Origin: Neodontobutis hainanensis
Lineage: Eukaryota; Chordata; Actinopteri; Gobiiformes; Odontobutidae
Direction of reading: 5' to 3'
Length of the DNA: 64,000 nucleotides
Assembly (NCBI GenBank): GCA_024349245.1
Contig: JALDNG010000001.1
Location: 6,716,501 to 6,780,500 of the forward strand
Positions within the stretch are counted from its first letter, which is position 1. Every line of letters begins with the position of its first letter. Shown here piece after piece: positions 23,400 to 34,605 of this stretch. A program made the translations under genes and the position numbers. A model generated the notes under the pieces. It was not told the DNA's origin. It ran no database searches and worked only from the letters and a program-made list of their open reading frames with translations.

Positions 23400-24720
23400 T
23401 TTGTTTTAAAGCGGCTCTAATGAAACTCTCAAATATTAGTCGAGTGTAAACAGAGAGAGTGTTAACTTCGGTTTTGAGCAAACAACAAACCATCTCACTT
23501 TTTTCTCCGGGAGTAAACAAGACTTTCTTTTCAGTAAATGGAAAGGTGGATTCAGCAGTTCTTTTTTAAATTCTTAAAAAAAAAAAAAACAACTCTCTGC
23601 CTTTACCCAAAACAGAGTCATGTCAGATGTGAAAATTTTAACCAGTCGGCTGTTCTTTATCAGTGAAATGTATTATTCTAAGCATTCTTTTGTTGAGGAC
23701 ATTTTCTTTAACTGATAGTTTAAGGCCGTTAACCTCCTGCATGATGTCACCTGATATTAATATTTTATTAAAATGAATGAACATTAACAGTTAACAAGGA
23801 TCATAACAACAAATAAGTCTCAAACTGTCGTCAGACTATCGCCTTTTTACTTATTATTAGGCTGTTGCTTCGTTTATTTTTGATTTAAAGCTCTTGCTCT
23901 TTTACCACACTTTTAGGACTTATCAGCATTTTGTTGTTTAGTTGTTTCCTTTAGTTTAGTTCACACTGCAGCTTGTATTAAACTATGAAAGGCTGCGTCT
24001 GAGTAAAGGAGATGATGTTACAGTAAACAGTAATGGAGCTGAAGTTAACCTGACGCATATAAAGCACATGAACTCTCCAGCGGCAATAATAAATTATAAT
24101 TTAAACAGGAGACAAACTAAAGCCTTGTTTTATTGTTAATAAGCTGCTGCTTGATTCAATGTTAATTTAAAGCAGCCTAATTCTGCCTCCTTTTCCCTGT
24201 CTCCTCCTGCTACAGAGGCATGATAGCTCCCTTTACCAATTGGTTTTAGTTAAGTTTATCAGCTACACAGTTGAAAAAAGTTAGAAACTGTGTCTCTGAT
24301 GGTACACAGAGACCTGTCTCCATCACCTCCAAACTCTCTAAGTCCCCTACAGGACAGGCTCTAGTCACTGCCTGTGAGCACAAGTTTAAGGGCAACAGCT
24401 GATTTTACATTAACTGTGCATTAAACAAAGCTGTGCAGTGTCGACAATAGGCTCAGAAGCTGTGCTGTAGATAAAGTGTATGAAGCATATTGATTAATTG
24501 GTTAAATAAAATTATAACAATTAATTGATTATTGGTTAAACATGAACCTGGTTGAGGATGCATTAAAAGATTCCTCAGTCACAGTTCACAGACATTTTGA
24601 AAAATACAAAACCAACCAAACCTGAAACTTCTCTGTGTTTAGCGTATCCAACCAATGGGTTAGATTACCTTTATTGATACACAAGAAGAAAAAATTTTAA
24701 TCAACAACTCTTGACCTGTT
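23400..24720. other. nucb2 intron 1, no recognised feature
   Basis: No exon, RNA gene or named repeat identified. Confidence 0.45.
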
Positions 24721-24735
24721 CTTTGTGTGTCTCAG

Positions 24736-27700
24736 ATGTGTCGGACTGTGTCTGTGCTTCTCCTGCTGCTCTCTCTGAGTCTTGTCCGCTCTGTACCTCT
24801 CACTTTGAACAAAACCCAGGAGCATCAGTCTCCGAAGAGCGCGGTGAGTTTAAAACACAACTGTAACTCTACAAACGGTTCATGAGTTCAGAAGTGTTCT
24901 GTGACGTGTTCAGGAGACAGCGCTGCCATACGACTCTTACCTGCGTCAGGTGGTGGAGTATCTGGAGAAGGACCCTCACTTCAGAGAGAAACTGCGCAGC
25001 GCGAACACCAGCGACATCACGGTACGCACCACACTGGACATCGTTTTACAAAACACTTTTATGTTTTCAGCTGAAATTGAGCAACATGTTCATAACAAAG
25101 TCAAAGAGAGAATCAACATGTTTTACAGTAAAGTCATAAAGAAGAAAAAAGTATGGCAGAATAAAACGACATGTTCAGATCTGATTAAGACGTAGGATCA
25201 GGATTAAGTCCTATGCTTATCCTCCTGAAGCTCTCGGTTCTTTGTGCTGTATGTAATGTTCTTTGCAGGACGGTAAACTGTCCATGGAGCTGGACTTTGT
25301 TCATCACAGCGTCAGGACAAAACTGGACGAGTTGAAGAGAGAAGAGATGAGTCGCCTGAGGATGCTGCTGAAGGCCAAACAAGAGCTGCAGAACAGCAAA
25401 GGTCAGAGAGAAGCACTTAAAAGAGGAATCAGGAGTTTACAGAAAAAGAACAGAACAAAGATCAGCTACTGAATGGTATATTGTAGGCATGGAACAATAT
25501 TAGAATTTTGTGTCACAAATATCCTGGCCACAATAATTGTGATTAACAATATTATCACAATAATTATGAAACCATGCTTACAGTTTGGAAATGTCAATAA
25601 AACATACTTTAATCACTTTACAGTACTTTTTGTTGTTAAACAACCATTTTTAACATGAATTAAGCATTTGCCACCGGGCAACAAGCCAACATGATACCTG
25701 TCCAAAATGTTGATTGCAATTCTTAAAAAAAGATCTTTACCAATAGTAATTAAACTTCAGCCTCATTCAGAGAAAGCTTAAATATTTTTTTAATTCAGAA
25801 AATTGTTTTTTTTTTAAAAAACTGTCATTGGGCCCCCCAGATCCCCTTCCCAAAAGGATTTTGCCCCTGGCCCCACTTTCCTTGTTCCAGCCCCGCTGAT
25901 GTTCAATATATCTGTCACAGTACTGCTCCTGAATCAACACAGTGTCGAGGCAAATAAAGCTCGTCTACAGCGCTGTTCTCTGCTGGGCACAGACTGAAGT
26001 TTTACTTCAGCAAGAGTTCAGCAAAGCCTTTGATTTTCAGTCTTGCAGAACAGAGCGGGCCACAGCGACAGAGCAAAAAAGAGAAAGCATAAAATGAGCC
26101 GGTCAGCCCGATGCAGCATTTGAATTTCATTCATTCATTCATTTTCTTCCGCTTTGTCCCATTAGGGGTCGCGGGTGACTGGAGCCTATCCCAGCAGCTT
26201 TGGGCCTGAGGCAAGGTTACCCTGGACAGTGGCCAGTTAGTCGCAGGGCTGACATATAGAGACAGACAATGACAAACAACCATTCACTCTCACATTCATT
26301 CACTAGGGACACTTTAGAGTTGTCAATTAACCTGTACATACATGTCTTTGGACGGTTGGATGAAGCCGGAGTACCCGGAGAGATGCGTGTCCTCCACTGT
26401 AACATGTGGAGGACATGCAGAGTCCTCACAGAAAGACCGGAGTCGGCCGAGAATGTTTGAGTCGGCCGGGTTTTGAACTCACAACCTTCTTGCTGTAAGG
26501 CAGGAGTGTAACCACTCTGCCACGTGCACCCCTTTTTGAATGCATTTGAATTTCTTTGTCTTAAATCACCATTGTGACCAATGTCTTAAGGCCTAAACCT
26601 TTTCCTGTCCCACTCTGGACAGACTTCAGCTTCAGGGACATCAGTGAGCACTTGATAAATGGGACGTTTAGAGAAAACTAAAGACTGCCCCAAGCAAGCG
26701 GACAACTGTTAATGGGGAGCCAGCTGATGAATGATCTTAAGAACAGGATTATTTGGGTAACAAATATGTCCAAATGGCATATTTTCAGCTGGCAATTATC
26801 TCAATGAATAATTATCTCGATGATAAAAACACTGCCACAATCACTTAATCTTTACTGTTTTCATCGCAATAAATTGTCCCACCCCTAGTATATTGTGATT
26901 TTTCTGTCTCTGTTATTAGGGATTGAACAAGCTCTTCTAAAGATGGGCGTTATTAATGTTTTATTCAATCTTTGCAGCACTTATTAGACTGTACTTTTAC
27001 TTTGGGTTTGTTTCTGTTTAAAGTCTAACAGTATCTGTTTCTGTTCAGACAAACTCAAAAACCACCCGACTCTGCTGCGACAGTTCCAACACTTAGACTT
27101 CTCCAACCCCGACAGCTTTGAGGTGGCCGACTTAAACCAACTCATCCGATCCGTACGTACAGTTTGATCATGGTCCGCTCCTGTTGTTGCTCTGGCTTTA
27201 ACTTGACCTGCTCTGTGACCCTCAGGCGACTAAAGACCTGAAGGAGGTGGACAAGAAGCAGCACGAGGAGTTTAAACACTACAAGATGCTAAAGGAGCAC
27301 GAGAGGCGAGTGCGGCTCAAGAACATGACTCAGGAGAAGCGACAGAAGGAGGAGCAGCACCACGAGGAGATGAAGAATAAACACGCCGAGCATCCCAAAG
27401 TTTACCACCCGGTGAGAAAAGACATGCGTCTGGATAAGTTTTAGTTGAATTTGAACAGGTTTTAGTTGGATTTGAACATGTTTCAGATGGATTTGAACAG
27501 GTTTTTAATGGAATTGAACAGGTTTTAGTTGGATTTGAACATGTTTTAGATGGATTTGAACAGGTTTTTAATGGAATTGAACAGATTTTAGATGGATTTG
27601 AACAGGTCTGTGTGTGTTTAAGGCCAGTGAGGAGCACCTGAAGGAGGTCTGGCACGACTCAGACGGTTTAGATCCTGAAGACTTTGACCCAAAGACCTTC

Positions 27701-29881
27701 TTCAAAATCCACGGTAACTAGACTCATACCAGACCGGACCAAACCGGACCAGACTGGACCAGACCAGACAGAATCGAACCAGACAGGATCAGACAGAAAC
27801 CAGACCAGACAGAACTAGACCCGGACCAAACAGAACCAGACCGGACCAGACAGGACCAAACAGGACTAGACAGAACCATACAGCGCCGGACAAGACAGGA
27901 CCAGACAGGACCAGACAGCACCAGACCAAACCAGACCAGACCAGACCAGACCAGACAGTCCTGACTCCTGCTGTGACCTGAGGATAAGGCTCTAATGTTG
28001 CAGACAGTAACAGAGATGGCTTCATGGACGAGGGTGAGATGGAGGCTCTCTTCACGAAGGAGGTAACGCAGCTTTAATGTGAACAGATGTGTTTATGATT
28101 GAAATATGAGTTAAAAGTGTGGAATGTGTTACAGCTGGAGAAAGTATACGACCCTCAGAACAAGGAGGACGACATGTTAGAGATGGAGGAGGAGCGGCTA
28201 AAGATGAGAGAGCACGTCATGGAGGAGGTACGGAAACCATAAGACCAGAGCTAAACCAGCTGAAAACAGGATCAAAGATAAAGGGCCAGCTCTAACGTTC
28301 CCAACAGCACTGTGGAGCTGCCGGACAAAACACTGGTCTAAGTTCAGGGAGACAGTGAGCAGGTGCCCTTCACAAACTGAGGCTAGACGCATTTTGGGCT
28401 TCTGGCCAAAAAGACTGAATTGTAGGTGTTAAAGAAATTGTAAAAAAGCCCAATAAGTCTATGAGCACTGAGTTTACAGCGCACACTTGAACGTGCTTGG
28501 CTTTCTGTCTCACAGCTGCAGCCAGTGACAGAGATCCTGTTGCCTTGGTCCTGGTCCTGGCGTGCTCAGAGGAAAGATATGACCCACACATGAGTTTATA
28601 AACCTAATTAGACTGAACTTTTTCTCTGTGTCTGTTTCAGGTCGACATTGACGGAGACGGACTGGTTTCTCAGCAAGAGTTTATGGACTACACCAACAAG
28701 GAAGACTTCCACAAAAAGGATGAGTGGAAGGTTAGAATAAAACAGGACTAAACTGCGACTGAGCTGGGGCCAAAGCCGGTCTAACCTGGTCTTTCTCCTG
28801 CTGCAGACCCTGGAACACCAGCCGCTTTACACCGAGGAGGAGCTGCACGAGTTCGAGGAGCATCTGTGGAACGAACACGACAAACTGCAGACGGACACAG
28901 AGGAACTGGAGCAACAGAAAGAGGAGCTGGAGAAGAAGCAAAGGGAGCTGGACGCACACAGACACCAGCTGGAACAGGTTAAACTTCACCTAAATGCTCC
29001 CAAAAATATCTAAAACCACCCAAAACCTGACTGAGACTTGGATAAAAATAATTAGTACTGATCAGATTTTTTCTGTAATATTGTTTTATAGAATAATCTG
29101 TGTAAGTGTGGACGGGGCCCCAGAGACTGTCCCCTTTTATGTTTAGTTGTTTTAAAAATGCCCTAAATTCTTGTTTTTGTGTGAACAGGCAATGGAGCGG
29201 ATGAATAAACTCAGAGCCAAGAGCATAGAGTCTGAGCGTAAGTTCCTCTGAAGCTCACACTGGGTCTGGGTCAAGCTTCACAAATACAGTCCACACTCCA
29301 GACAAACTGAGACACAGACAAACTGAGACACAGACAGAAATGTCTTAGAATTTATTATTTTTTGGTCAAAAATTCGCAAATTTCATTAACTTCCAACATT
29401 GACTGTCCTAACACTTATCTGACAAAATAACACCTTTATCGTCATTTATTATTGCTTCAGGGCTATTATTTAATCACAGTACCGTAACTGTTAAGATGAA
29501 AGTTAGGGACAAGACGTGGAACGTTGTGAAGGAATCTTGCAGAAAATGTTCTTTTTCAAAAACAAAGCTTGTGTTTTGTGTCAGCACATGTTCCTATCTG
29601 GTTTAACTCCGAGTGGAGTTAAACCAGAAAGAGTCAGGCCCATAATGAAGATACTGCATCCTCTGACCTCACCTGACCTCACCTGACATCAACTGACTTG
29701 ACCTCACTTCACCTGACCTGACCTGACCTCACCTGACTTGACCTAACCTGACCTCACCTGACTTGACCCAACCTGACCTAATCTGACCTGACCTCACCTG
29801 CTGAGTAAAGAGCTTTGTGATAAACTCTGTGATTCTGTTGTAGATCTTGAAAAGACAACGTCAGACCCACATCATTCATGA
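24736..29881 (+). CDS. nucb2: Nucleobindin-2 (nesfatin precursor), complete
   Basis: Secretory-pathway Ca2+- and DNA-binding protein and precursor of nesfatin-1. Coding exons: 24736-24843, 24914-25021, 25269-25401, 27049-27152, 27226-27411, 27623-27713, 28004-28062, 28135-28227, 28641-28730, 28807-28977, 29189-29237, 29844-29881. All phases agree and give 409 aa (human NUCB2 is 420). Domains in order: signal peptide ([19 protein letters not shown]), nesfatin-1 core (YDSYLRQVVEYLEKDPHFRE), a conserved dibasic KR in LDELKREEMSRLR, basic region (about residues 150-212), EF-hand 1 (DSNRDGFMDEGE) and EF-hand 2 (DIDGDGLVSQQE) with complete Ca2+ ligands, and a glutamate-rich coiled coil in exon 11. 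NUCB1 is the alternative; adjacency to pik3c2a favours NUCB2, but which teleost paralogue (a or b) I cannot say. The C-terminus (TTSDPHHS) is not conserved. Confidence 0.92.
25484..26887. mobile_element. hAT-type nonautonomous element in nucb2 intron 4
   Basis: The left end TAGGCATGGAACAATATTA and the right end (other strand) TAGGGGTGGGACAATTTAT form imperfect inverted repeats. They are flanked by a perfect 8-bp duplication GTATATTG (25476-25483, 26888-26895). The element is 1,404 bp and contains another repeat at 26128-26530. No transposase domain seen. Confidence 0.85.
26128..26530. repeat. Widespread fish interspersed repeat, longer copy
   Basis: Carries the ordered words TTCTTCCGCTTTGTCCCATT, GGAGCCTATCCCAGCAGCTT, CCTGGACAGTGGCCAGTTAG, CATGTCTTTGGACGG, ACCCGGAGAGATG and CAACCTTCTTGCTGTAAGGC. 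The same series is found in partial copies at 22955 and 63190. Nested in the hAT element. Confidence 0.75.
27434..27612. repeat. 21-bp minisatellite in nucb2 intron 6
   Basis: About eight copies of a unit containing TTTGAACAGGTTTTAGTTGG, with ATGGAA variants. It starts about 20 bp after the exon 6 donor. The minus-strand ORF reading CSNPSKTCSNPT is an artefact. Confidence 0.9.
27727..27960. repeat. CCAGA-type pentamer/decamer array in nucb2 intron 7
   Basis: Degenerate array of GGACCAGACA, CAGACCGGAC and related words. It begins about 15 bp after the exon 7 donor and fills most of the intron. The minus-strand GLVWSGLV reading is an artefact. Confidence 0.9.
29664..29805. repeat. CTGACC/CTCACC-type tandem array in nucb2 intron 12
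   Basis: Degenerate 5-bp-based array of the words CCTGACCTCA and CCTGACTTGA, ending shortly before the last nucb2 exon. Confidence 0.88.
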
Positions 29882-30405
29882 AAAAAACCGAGAAGATTCA
29901 TAAAAAACACTGGACTTTTACAAAAACACTGCCACTAAACCACAGCTACTTTATTTAAATAATCAACACTGGTACTGCTTTGAAATTATCAATAACCCAG
30001 CTTTTTTAAATCACAATACTTATTATTGATTTATTAATTAAACATGAACTAAAGGTGAACGTGTCAGAAACAGTGAAACAGTGAAAGTGTTACAACTGAT
30101 ACATTCACATTGCTTTATTTTTTTCAAAGCTTGTTGTTTTTAACAATTATATTGGTTAAAAAAGCTGTTGTAAAATGAAGCCTTATATGGTTCAGATTAT
30201 TGACTAAAAAGTGAATGTTTTAAATCTATAAATCTATTTTAAAGCTGTATTTAAAACAGGCATTGATTTTAAATTTTAGAGACTAATAAACGTCCGTAAA
30301 AAACAACAAACTACATTTATTTCTGATGTATTTATTGAAACCTTGGAAATTTTATTGATGTATTTATTTGGAAAATGTTAAAGCCATTGTTAAAGCCACT
30401 GTTAC

Positions 30406-30411
30406 AATAAA
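30406..30411 (+). terminator. nucb2: nucb2 poly(A) signal
   Basis: AATAAA about 525 bp after the stop codon, followed by T/GT-rich sequence. The opposing dioxygenase gene has its own AATAAA (minus strand) at 30610-30615, so the two transcripts are tail-to-tail only about 200 bp apart. Confidence 0.65.
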
Positions 30412-30725
30412 AAGTTTGTTTAAAGTCTCAAATTCTGAGTTATGTTTGTGATGAAAGTGGAACAAATTAAAGTTTTAAATCTTACATCTTTTGGACACTT
30501 AAGAAGGGGCTGTGCAATTAATCACAAAACAATCCCAATTTGAGCCTATGCAATTTCTAAATCACATTTAGAATTTAGCATGTTTGAAAAAACATGCCAA
30601 ACTTGCTTTTTTATTATTAATTATTAATGTAATATGAAAATTTAGTCCATTTTGCACAGTTGTATTAGAAATTGCAGTTAAAGATGAGATTATGCTGCAT
30701 ATTCTTTGGTCGTAGTACGAGTCAT

Positions 30726-33627
30726 TCAGGTGTGTCCGTACGAGTCGTTGAAGCGCTCGCTGAGGTACTGTCCTGCTGTGATTGGAGGATATTTGTCAGA
30801 GCCATCGCAGGAGCCAATCAGAGCGCTGTCATCGGGATGCATGAAGAAGGCCAGAGACTGTCGGGTAGAGGAGTCTCCAGGAGCAGGCAGCAGGACTCTG
30901 TGGATCTGAAGAGGAAGTGTTACATCACGACAGTTCAGGATTTGTTAGGATTAAAGTGTAACTCACAACGGAGACGAAGCGGTCGCTGGTCCATCTCTGC
31001 ATCAAGTCTGCGATGTTTATGAGAACAGCTCCAGGGACACAAGGAGCAGACAGGAACTCACCTGAGCAACTGCGCACCTGGAATACAATATAACATTATT
31101 AAAAACAGAAAGAAGAACATTATCAACTTGAATTTAACAAGAATTCAACACCTTCTTCACTGCAGTTCAGCAACTCAGCAACAGAGTGTAGACCCAGTTA
31201 GCACTGGAACAGTGTTACCTGTAGACCCAGTTAGCACTGCAACAGTGTTACCTGTAGACCCCGTGAGCTCCGGAACAGTGTTACCTGTAGACCCCGTGAG
31301 CTCCGGAACAGTGTTACCTGTAGACCCTGTGAGCTCCGGAACAGTGTTACCTGTAGACCCCGTGAGCTCTGAAACAGTGTTACCTGTAGACCTCGTGAGC
31401 TCCGGAACAGTGTTATCTGCAGACCCCGTGAGCTCCGGAACAGTGTTACCTGCAGACCCCGTGAGCTTCGGAACAGTGTTACCTGTAGACCCCGTGAGCT
31501 TCGGAACAGTGTTACCTGTAGACCCCGTGAGCTCTGGAACAGTGTTTCCTGTAGACCCCGTGAGCTTCGGAACAGTGTTACCTGTAGACCCCGTGAGCTC
31601 TGGAACAGTGTTACCTGTAGACCTCGTGAGCTCCGGAACAGTGTTATCTGCAGACCCCGTGAGCTCCGGAACAGTGTTACCTGCAGACCCCGTGAGCTTC
31701 GGAACAGTGTTACCTGTAGACCCCGTGAGCTCTGGAACAGTGTTACCTGTAGACCCTGTGAGCTTCGGAACAGTGTTACCTGTAGACCCCGTGAGCTCTG
31801 GAACAGTGTTACCTGTAGACCCCGTGAGCTTCGGAACAGTGTTACCTGTAGACCCTGTGAGCTCTGAAACAGCAGAGTGATGCTGCCGTAGTCCGAGTGC
31901 TCTCCACACCGGAGCTGACCCTCTTTGACCTGATCAGAGTCAATGGGAGGATAGTAGAGTGAGCGCAGAGTCGTATTGTTTCCATCCTCTGGGAACAGAT
32001 CAACTCATTAGTAATGTTCCTCAATCCCTCCCACTTCTGCCTCAGGTCTGTTTTTATGTTGTTGACAGGTCATGTTCTGTACCTCCGATCCTGCTGTGAG
32101 GCTTCAGGAACAGCTCCGGCTCGAAGTCCAGACTGTGGGCCATAACTCTGAGGACTCTCAGACCCAGATCTGTGCAGCGACGGAAAAACGAGGTCTGGAT
32201 CTGCTGGAAGTCTGTCAGAGCGCCCCCTGATGGCCATCTCTGCACAAAACAGAGATGATAAACAGATCGACCAGTTAGAGAAGACAAGATAGAGCCAATG
32301 CAGTTGCATTTTGTTTGCAGTTTTTACAAATTGCATTTTAACTTAATATTTTGGTAAGTTTCAGTCATTGAAATCATTTTTACCCCAGATCCATCCCTTT
32401 AACCAGTAACCTCACACTTGACCTGAGACTTGACCTCACACTTGACCTTACGCTTGACCACACACAACTTGAGGCTTGACCTGAGACTTGACCTGAGGCG
32501 TGACCTCACACTTGATCTGAGACTTGACCTTAGGCTTGACCACACACTTGACTTCACACTTAACCTCACACTTGACCTGAGACTTGAGTGACTTGAGGCT
32601 GAAAAAACTGCTGTGTGCAGGACTAGTGCAGGTCCTTACAATGTCTGAGGAGAACTGAGTGATGTTGAAGCTCTCCTTCAGGTCTCCAGGGCGACGAGGG
32701 TTCAACCTGGAACAACAACAAGTACATTTTATTTATGATCCTCAGTTCAATCACAGACGTGTCATTAACACAGCGTCCAGCACTCGGCCAAAGTGGCAAC
32801 AGTAGGAGGCGCTGTAGACTCCTGCAGGTGTTCTGGGGTCAGGTGTCACAGGTCAAGTGTTCCAGGTCAGGTGTCCCAGTCTAGAGTCCCAGGCCAGGTG
32901 TTCCCAGGTGAGGGGTTCTCAGCTCAGGTGTCCCAGGTCAGGTGTTCCAGGTCAAGTGTCCCAGGTCAGGGGTTCCCAGATCAGGGGTTCCCAGGTCATG
33001 GGTTCTCAGGTCAGGTTTCCCAGGTCAGGGGTTCTTAGCTCAGGTGTCCCAAGTCAGGTTTAGTCTGGTTTAATTTGGTTAAATTGTGTAAATAAAAGTT
33101 GTTTTTGGCCTGATATCCACTGTTTGTTAACGGTGCTTTGAGCCAGGGTAATGAGTTTATTCAGGTCTGGACTGGACTTTGTGCTGGATGTGGTACCTCT
33201 CGGTCTCCAGTGAAACCCAGCCGTGGTTCTCGCTGAATCTGCCTCTGCTGTAGTTTTTCTTCTCTTCCTCTGAGAGCAGGAAGAACTGGAGAGACACCTC
33301 CATTACACGCTCCACCTGCAGAGTTCAGGTTAAACACAATTATGATGATATAAACTCAATCAGACACCAACAGGTCACAGTCCGAGAAAAGGTTTAAAGG
33401 TGAAGACATAAACAAGTTTTTGTAGGATTAATATGAACTCAGATCCAGCCCCGACCCCCTGACCTCCTGACCTCTCTTGGACTAATGCCTGTGTTCTGCA
33501 GAAACACAAAGCCTACACGCGTGAACGCATTGTACAGCTGGACGCTCACACCGTCCAGCTCCTCCTGGGTCACGCTGTCAGGCTCGCGCTCAAGGCTAAA
33601 GACACTGAAGTCCACCACCGGGATCAT
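30726..33627 (-). CDS. Isopenicillin-N-synthase-like 2-oxoglutarate/Fe(II) dioxygenase, complete
   Basis: Soluble mononuclear-iron oxygenase of the DIOX_N + 2OG-FeII_Oxy type; substrate unknown. Exons (transcript order): 33472-33627, 33197-33315, 32640-32706, 32083-32239, 31846-31988, 30967-31077, 30726-30905. Phases agree and give 310 aa. The N-terminal domain starts IPVVDFSVF and contains GFVFLQNTGIS. The iron triad is HxD in CGEHSDYGSITLLF (exon 5) and the distal His of IHRVLLP (exon 7); the 2OG-binding RxS is in STRQSLAFF. The length and motif order fit the family. Exon 5 ends GLQ|GTAACA and exon 6 begins VRSCSGEF, joining as in relatives. The exon 5 donor is duplicated into a large tandem array (31185-31871). 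All splice sites are GT-AG. The gene is head-to-head with a PNPLA pseudogene and tail-to-tail with nucb2. Confidence 0.9.
31185..31871 (-). repeat. 33-bp minisatellite built from the exon 5 donor of the dioxygenase gene
   Basis: About 20.5 copies of a 33-bp unit. On the gene strand each unit holds the end of exon 5 plus the first intron bases (GGTCTACAG|GTAACACTGTT). The first unit is the real exon end. Of 20 internal junctions, 17 keep CAG|GTAAC; two read CAG|ATAAC and one CAG|GAAAC. In the gene's frame a unit encodes VTLF(R/Q)SS(Q/R)GLQ with no stop, except the two distal-most units (31185-31250), which contain TAA. A higher-order period of 7 units (231 bp) is visible from the spaced variants. 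The 250-codon plus-strand and 244-codon minus-strand ORFs are readings of this array. Confidence 0.95.
32400..32592. repeat. CTTGACCT-type tandem array in dioxygenase intron 3
   Basis: Degenerate 10-bp-based array of CTTGACCTGA, CTTGACCTCA and ACACTTGACC words between exons 3 and 4. Confidence 0.88.
32820..33062. repeat. CCAGGTCAGG-type minisatellite in dioxygenase intron 2
   Basis: Roughly 15-16-bp units such as GTGTCCCAGGTCAGG and GGTTCCCAGGTCAGG. The plus-strand ORFs reading SQVRGSQ are artefacts. Confidence 0.9.
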
Positions 33628-34006
33628 CTTCCTCCTGGATTAGCTCTTTACCGGGGCCCGTTACTGTGACTGTCACCGGAGAGAGGTCTGCGGCTAAAAC
33701 TCTGCAGAAAGTTCACGCCCAGACAATAACCACATGACCTGTTCTAATCTATAGGAGCCAAGCAGACTGCTCTTTGAACTCTGTCGCAAGAGTTGTTTTT
33801 ACCTAAAAGTAATGATGGCCTTTGTTCTGCTGCTGTGAATATTTTCTGTCTCAACATTCTCTTTATGCTGGTAATTCTGAACCATTCCTAAATATAATCC
33901 CTAATAATATTCCATCATTTGAGTTTTGTTTTATACGCTCTGCTGTACATAACGTCAGACACAAGCTCAGGTGCTTTATAAATAAAGTTGGTGTGGAATC
34001 CTATTA
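33628..34006. promoter_or_regulatory. Divergent intergenic region between dioxygenase and PNPLA copy
   Basis: Only about 380 bp separate the dioxygenase ATG (33627, minus) from the first recognisable PNPLA coding sequence (about 34007, plus), so the two would share a promoter. I see no clear TATA box or CpG island, and start sites cannot be placed. Confidence 0.4.
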
Positions 34007-34214
34007 GTGGTCCCTCACTGGCTCCAGGACTCTTCATCATTCCTGGACTCGGACTTGTCCATCTCGTTCGTGGGCTGCGGGTTCTTGGGGGTCTACTACA
34101 TCGGAGCCGCGAGCTGCGCTGCCCCAGCCTCATCCACAGTGCGATCTACGGCTCCTCTGCGGGGGCTTTGCTGGCGGCCGTCCTCACCGTGGGCCTCCCG
34201 CTGGGTGAGTCCGG

Positions 34215-34345
34215 ACCGGGGCCAGGGAGTCCTGATTTAGACCTGGTTTAGTCTTGGTTTAGACCTGGTTAAATACTGGTTTAGTCCTGGTTAGACCTGG
34301 TTTAGACCTTGTTAAATCCTGGTTTAGACCTGGTTAAGACCTAGT
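34215..34345. repeat. 'CTGGTTTAGAC' array after PNPLA pseudogene exon 1
   Basis: About ten degenerate copies of CTGGTTTAGAC/CTTGGTTTAG words, starting about 25 bp beyond the exon 1 donor. Confidence 0.85.
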
Positions 34346-34434
34346 TTTTGTCCAATGTGGTTTTAGTCTTAGTCAAGAGCTGGGCAAGTTACACCAGATC
34401 CCAGGAACAGTTATATAATCTATACAGTCAAAGA

Positions 34435-34605
34435 CAAGTCCAGTCTTAGACCAGGTCCAGACTCATGGAGGTCAGTGTTTGAAGGAGACAGAGTTAGTCC
34501 AGTCTTAGACCAGGTCCAGTCTCGTGGAGGTCAGTGTTTGAAGGAGACAGAGTTAGTCCAGTCTTAGACCAGGTCCAGACTCATGGAGGTCAGTGTTTGG
34601 TGAAG
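34435..34605. repeat. About 59-bp unit, three tandem copies
   Basis: Three near-identical copies containing CAGTCTTAGACCAGGTCCAG, TCATGGAGGTCAGTGTTTG and GGAGACAGAGTTAGTC. Confidence 0.9.

Noticed and set aside
31128..31880. 250-codon plus-strand ORF (PVDPVSSGTVL repeats), and its 244-codon opposite
   Set aside because: Both are readings of the 33-bp minisatellite, whose unit is a multiple of 3 and free of stops in several frames. No domain, and the true gene uses a different frame on the minus strand.
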